From Pegea sp. RAD2-039 (lineage: Eukaryota > Chordata > Thaliacea > Salpida > Salpidae): DNA of 64,000 nt. This document shows positions 59,313 through 64,000 of the stretch, in pieces. Numbering within the stretch: the stretch's first letter is position 1; each line of letters opens with the position of its first letter. Where the stretch lies: NCBI GenBank assembly GCA_034620365.1, contig JAQGEQ010000071.1:620001-684000 (forward strand), read 5' to 3'. The position numbers and the translations under genes are program-made. The notes under the pieces were generated by a model, which did no database searches, had not been told where the DNA came from, and saw only the letters and a list, made by a program, of their open reading frames with translations.

Positions 59313-62300
59313 TACAAATTATTTTTGATTTTACTAATTAATTTATAAACTTAAAAACAGCATTATTGTTTGATCTTTCGATAATATCAAATCAGAGATG
59401 AGAACAATTAAAAAGCCCCAAGATTGTTTATATAAACACACATTTATTATAAAAGCTCTTTAATAAATACAAAATAAAGAAAAACAATAACAAAGTGACT
59501 TTGGATTGTAGAACTTTTTATTTTCGCATTTTTATTGTAAGCTGTACCAAGAAATATATTAAACTGTTTACAGTTTCTTCAGTTACATCTTTATTGAGTA
59601 TCATATGAACGGCTAAAAGTAGATATTAATTATAATTTGAATAAAACAAAGAATGAATAATGGTTATAAAACCAAAAGTATTCATTTTTCTATAATTTCA
59701 AAACGATTGATTTTTTTATTGCAACTTATATAATATATTTTATTATTCATATACATATTTGTATACACTAAAGATATTTTACAAATTAGCCTAATGCGTT
59801 TGCGACAAAGAAAAATGTTTAAACAAGGATTAAAGCATGATAAAGGTCCGACTCATTAATCTGCTGTTTCTGAAATTGTGGCTTGATGAATTATCGTTTT
59901 TATAATTATTTGCCCCTTTCTTGTCAGCTTGGTATGTTATACAATTTTTCAAATTTCAGTATTTTAAATGAAGTATCTAAAACATCTACTGCGTTTTGTT
60001 TCAAAGTAATCTTGAATAAGTTTCATCTTTTATGATTAAGAGAACAAATCAAATCAGTAATCCATAAATATTTTTTGAAGTTTCTTTATGTGTCTGCTTG
60101 CAGTTTCTAATAGTCACTATTTTCATCACGACATTTTTGTTAAGGTATTATTTTCGATTTAAATCGCGCAGTACATGTTACATTTATGCGTTAAATAAAG
60201 TAAAAACAAAAAAAATTATAATATTTGATTACCTTCTTCGTGTTTAAAACTAAAGTTTTTTAAGTAATATATGTTGAAACTTATTTACCTTTGAAGACTG
60301 TTTTATAAACAACTAAGCAAACAGAATTTTGTTTGTTGGAAAATGAAATGACTAATTTATTTGTATAAGTGCTATAAACTGGAATGTGATGAATTTAGCT
60401 AAACATATGTCATACCAATTTATATATATAATTAAATTAAACAAATCCAAGTAAACTATTTATTGTTCAAATTATTTACACAACTCTTTTTTTTTCTTTT
60501 TAAAGAACTGATTCTTTGAGTTGTTATTTTATCAATAATCCAAACTTTAGAAGTTTCACCTCGTTTCGTTTCTACAAAACTCCATTTTAGTTTTTTTTAA
60601 ATTCTGCTTAAAAGTTTTAACAAAAATATAACGTTTTGCCTAAAATGCTTGTAATTAAATAATTACTGACAAGTTATTTTCATTTTATTTATTTTTAGTT
60701 AATTTATAAAATATAGAAAGAAGTATAACATTATCATCAATAAAAAATCAAGAAACCAAAACTTGAAAATTTGTTTTGAAAATTTCTTAGCTTTTCTTAC
60801 TACTTGCAAACAGTTGGAGAAAGAGATTTTTCAATGACGTTTTGTGTTTTGTGTCATCAATACGAATTTCCTTACATATACTGATTTCTAACTTTGACTA
60901 ACTTAAAAGATCGTATTCAAGTTGCCTTGTTTTTTTTTTGAAATATGGCAATAATCTATCTAGTATCAAGTTATTATAAAAGGTTGAAAAGTTTATAATA
61001 CAGTCTCGGCAAAATAAAAGAATAACAAACGTTGTTTACTTTTATCTTTAACTTTTACTTTAACGTTGTTTTACATAACTTAAAAGGCTGGAAATTTAAT
61101 AATCTTACTCATAATTTAAAAAGTGTAAATACATTTTATAGTTGGATTGAAGTTGCTAACTGAATGCGATCATTGAATACTTTTGATAAATTTGTGTTCT
61201 ATTCTAATAGTTATGAATTTACTATGGTATGTAGCAACACTGTTTTTTAAGACAATGTTTAAATTCTTATACTTACTTCAAATTTACATACTTTGTTTTT
61301 ATCTGCTTTTAGGCAATAATCAAGGACTTAATCTTTTATTCAGTATTTGCTTTATTTTAATCTTAAAATTATAATTTAAGTTGATTCTTAATAATTAAAT
61401 GATTTGGATAATATCAATGATGTTTTTTTTTGTATTTTATTTTTTTTAAACTTATTTACGTACATATTCCTTATACACTCAAGTTGAAATAAAAGGTATT
61501 AAAAATCATCACTTAAATGAAACATTTATGTTTTGAATATCAATTTGCTAATTATACGTTTTTCTATCAACATTTTTCATCTAAAATTGTATATTTGTAG
61601 ATAAATCAAATTTTTTATAGCCCTTAAATTTATCAATTGCAGTTATTTCTTAATGATATGATCGAAAAGCGCTAAAGTTTCATATAACAAAGTATGATTA
61701 TTGTTGACAATCAAACTTTAAAAAGTTAATTTAAGTGCTTCTGATGGTCGAGGTGAAATTCGATAGAAAGTTTTTTATAGTTTTAACCATCATACTTGCT
61801 CTTCTTGCGACAACAGTATCAACTTTCTTGGTTAGATATTTACGTATTGCAATAACTAAATAGTATACATTGCTGCTAATAACGTAGTCAAGATATACTT
61901 TGTTTAAAGATTATTTCCAAATGTTTAAAACTTATCAATCACTTTATCTAAATTAATTGAAATGCTGTTACTGAATTAAAGAAAAGAAAAAATTATACAC
62001 TTAAATTTGAAATAACTTAGAATTAGAGTATCCATATTTCTTACAAAAATTAGATTTTAGTTTTATATATTTGATCAAAATGTTTACTTTACATAATATC
62101 TTCAATTTTAATTAGTCAGCTTGTGTTTATAAAAGCAACTAGTTGTTGGTTTTAAGTAAACGAAGATGACAAAATTATTTCTTTACAAAAAATTATTAAA
62201 AATAAAATTTTAACAATTATAATCCATATTATTTCATGATTATTTGAAAGAAATATGTTCAATAAATCATCAAGATCAACTATAAAAAGCATTTATTCAA

Positions 62301-64000
62301 TCTTACATATATGTTTTTTCAACTTTATTTCTAAAGTGATAATTTTTGCAAAGATTTTAATTGTTACCAAGCATAGAAGAGAACAATGAAACTCGACAAA
62401 GAGAGATGAATAGCAAGTTAGCAACTAATTGTCAATTCACATCCTTGAAGACTACGCTTTTCAATCTCTTTTTTAATGTATGTGTATAAAATCAGTGTTT
62501 CCTCATATTCTTTCTATTCTATTTAAGTTTTGGCAAAAATGCTTTTAACAATAGTTAAGAAGTAAATCAAAAATTGTAAAAGAGAAAATAATAATTATAA
62601 CTTTTTATTTTTTCAATTTGCTACAATTCAGTAGGTTAAAAAACAATTGTTGTATAATTTAACTTAAAATCAGTAGAAAGGCTTTTTATTAAATATTTGA
62701 TGTTGAAAAAGAAGTGTAATGAAAATAATATACATAAATTATATACATTTGCTTTTGATTTTACACTCAAAATAGCAGATGGTGCTACAATTATCATTAG
62801 TTGGTGTTCTCATTTTGAAAAAAATTCACTCATATAATATATGGCAAGAATAAACATACATCAATGTAATAGTAGATTTAAATAGCAAATACATCTTCAG
62901 TACAACCTTTTCCAAACAAGCTACAAAGTTCAACAAATACGTTACGAAAGTGGCAAATAGTTTCCAACTATATATAAAATTTGATAATTTAGCAAACATA
63001 CTTGTATATAACAAAATATTTTAGATAAGTAGCTTTTGAGTGACGAGAAGATAAACTTGAAAGCACAGCGGCAAAAATTGATTTAATAAAATTTTATAAA
63101 TATAAATAACATTTATTTAATTTGAAAGATATATCTATTCTTTTTTTAATTAAAACAATTTGTTTCAAGCTTATGAAATAGTAAAAAAGAATTCAATTTT
63201 TTATTTTGTTTGGACAAAAGTTTTAAGAAATCTTAAATTTTACCATTAAAATAGATTGACAAAGCTGTTATACAAAGTTCAAACTTTTGATTTTCATTAC
63301 TGTAGTAAAAAAGCTAAACAAAACATTTAATTAATTTGTGTAGTAAGTATATAGTTGTAGGAGACTTAGTGGAAGCAACCTAGAGAGTAAAAACAAAGAA
63401 ATTTGACAAAGCATCAAATTTAGAGCAAACATAAGATAATTAAGATAAAACTCCGTAAACTTTCTCATATAAATGTAAATTCGTTAAAAGTTGTTTAAAG
63501 TATCCTAAAATTAGTTTTGGATCTTATAAGTGAACTTTCAAAACACACATATTTATATAAGAAGATTTGAGTTGTGAAATAATGGATATTTAAAGTTATT
63601 GTATGATACGATGCTAAACTTAATTTAATTTTTAAGTTTTATACTTTTCATTTGTCTTTGAAAACAAACCTTGAATTATGTTTTTAAAATTTGAAATATA
63701 AAAATTAGGTTAAAAAAATCATTTTTTAATCTCAGTATTACACTTATATATTTGTATATTGTATTTGTATATATCTTTAACACCAAGGATACAACTTAAC
63801 CTACATGTTTTGTTGTAACTTTGTTTATTAGATTAACCAGATAATTTACAACATATATCTAAAATAACTTATATCTTCCGGTAACTTGTATTACTCGATA
63901 TGCCTTTCAACTTTATATTGTCATGTTAAATAACATCCTTTTGTCGAATGACAAGATTAAGGTTTGGTGTTAAAGCTGTGACAACATAAGAAACGATTAA
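59313..64000. other. AT-rich intergenic DNA
   Basis: It includes the probable 3' UTR of the bZIP gene. Apart from the small ORF at 61744-61863, no exon, RNA gene or repeat family was recognised. Confidence 0.4.
61744..61863 (+). CDS. Possible micropeptide with one membrane segment
   Basis: A 39-codon frame starts at an ATG and ends at TAG. It reads MVEVKFDRK, then a hydrophobic run FFIVLTIILALLATTVSTFL, then VRYLRIAITK. A charged cytosolic-like head, about 20 hydrophobic residues and a basic tail are what a single-pass membrane peptide would show. The codons are not just T-rich noise (GTC GAG GTG AAA TTC GAT). No family was recognised. It may be a real small gene, a first exon or chance; there is no supporting splice site or neighbour. 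Confidence 0.3.
   Translation: MVEVKFDRKFFIVLTIILALLATTVSTFLVRYLRIAITK

Noticed and set aside
1..64000. CRISPR arrays, bacterial operons or prophage
   Set aside because: None seen. Spliced animal genes and eukaryotic retroelements occupy the window.

Overview
The window is strongly AT-rich nuclear DNA from a multicellular animal. Its genes are split by GT-AG introns, many of them very short (about 47-60 bases within USP39), and the introns and spacers are very AT-rich. Metazoan-type beta-catenin, a SPACA9 homologue (a protein of motile-cilium microtubules), SH3BP5 and a C/EBP-PAR-like bZIP point to an invertebrate animal. The phylum cannot be fixed from the sequence alone. Gene models below were built by hand from splice sites, reading-frame continuity and recalled family sequences; every intron is a prediction.

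Layout. 1-6.0 kb: gene-poor, with remnants of a Ty3/Gypsy-like element and three copies of the 3' end of one LINE family. 7.4-10.25 kb: USP39 (+, 13 exons). 11.1-14.7 kb: EIF2B2 (-, 7 exons), convergent with USP39, whose first intron carries a decayed LINE and a tRNA-derived SINE. 18.0-21.7 kb: complete beta-catenin (-, 15 coding exons). 24.25-26.7 kb: decayed LINE (-). 27.5-30.5 kb: two tandem, diverged PTB-domain genes (+) sharing one intron position. 34.7-37.15 kb: ECHDC3-like mitochondrial enoyl-CoA hydratase family gene (+). 38-39.8 kb: SINE plus Gypsy remnant. 41.1-42.1 kb: single-exon SH3BP5-like gene (+). 43.2-44.8 kb: TSEN2 (+). 47.6-50.3 kb: SPACA9-like gene (-). 51.9-54.9 kb: Gypsy-like copy with a nested SINE, followed by a broken ARF/ARL GTPase retrocopy. 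58.0-59.3 kb: bZIP gene (+). 59.3-64 kb: spacer with one small ORF for a possible single-pass membrane peptide.

The genes do not form one pathway. They are a mixed housekeeping and signalling set: splicing (USP39), translation initiation (EIF2B2), tRNA splicing (TSEN2), Wnt signalling and adhesion (beta-catenin), Rab11 activation (SH3BP5), mitochondrial metabolism (ECHDC3), cilia (SPACA9) and transcription (bZIP). The accessory content is transposon-derived: one tRNA-Val-derived SINE family (4 copies), CR1/L2-like LINEs (5 pieces) and one Gypsy-like family (3 copies). The Gypsy-like family has an unusual CCHC knuckle - protease - CCHC knuckle order.
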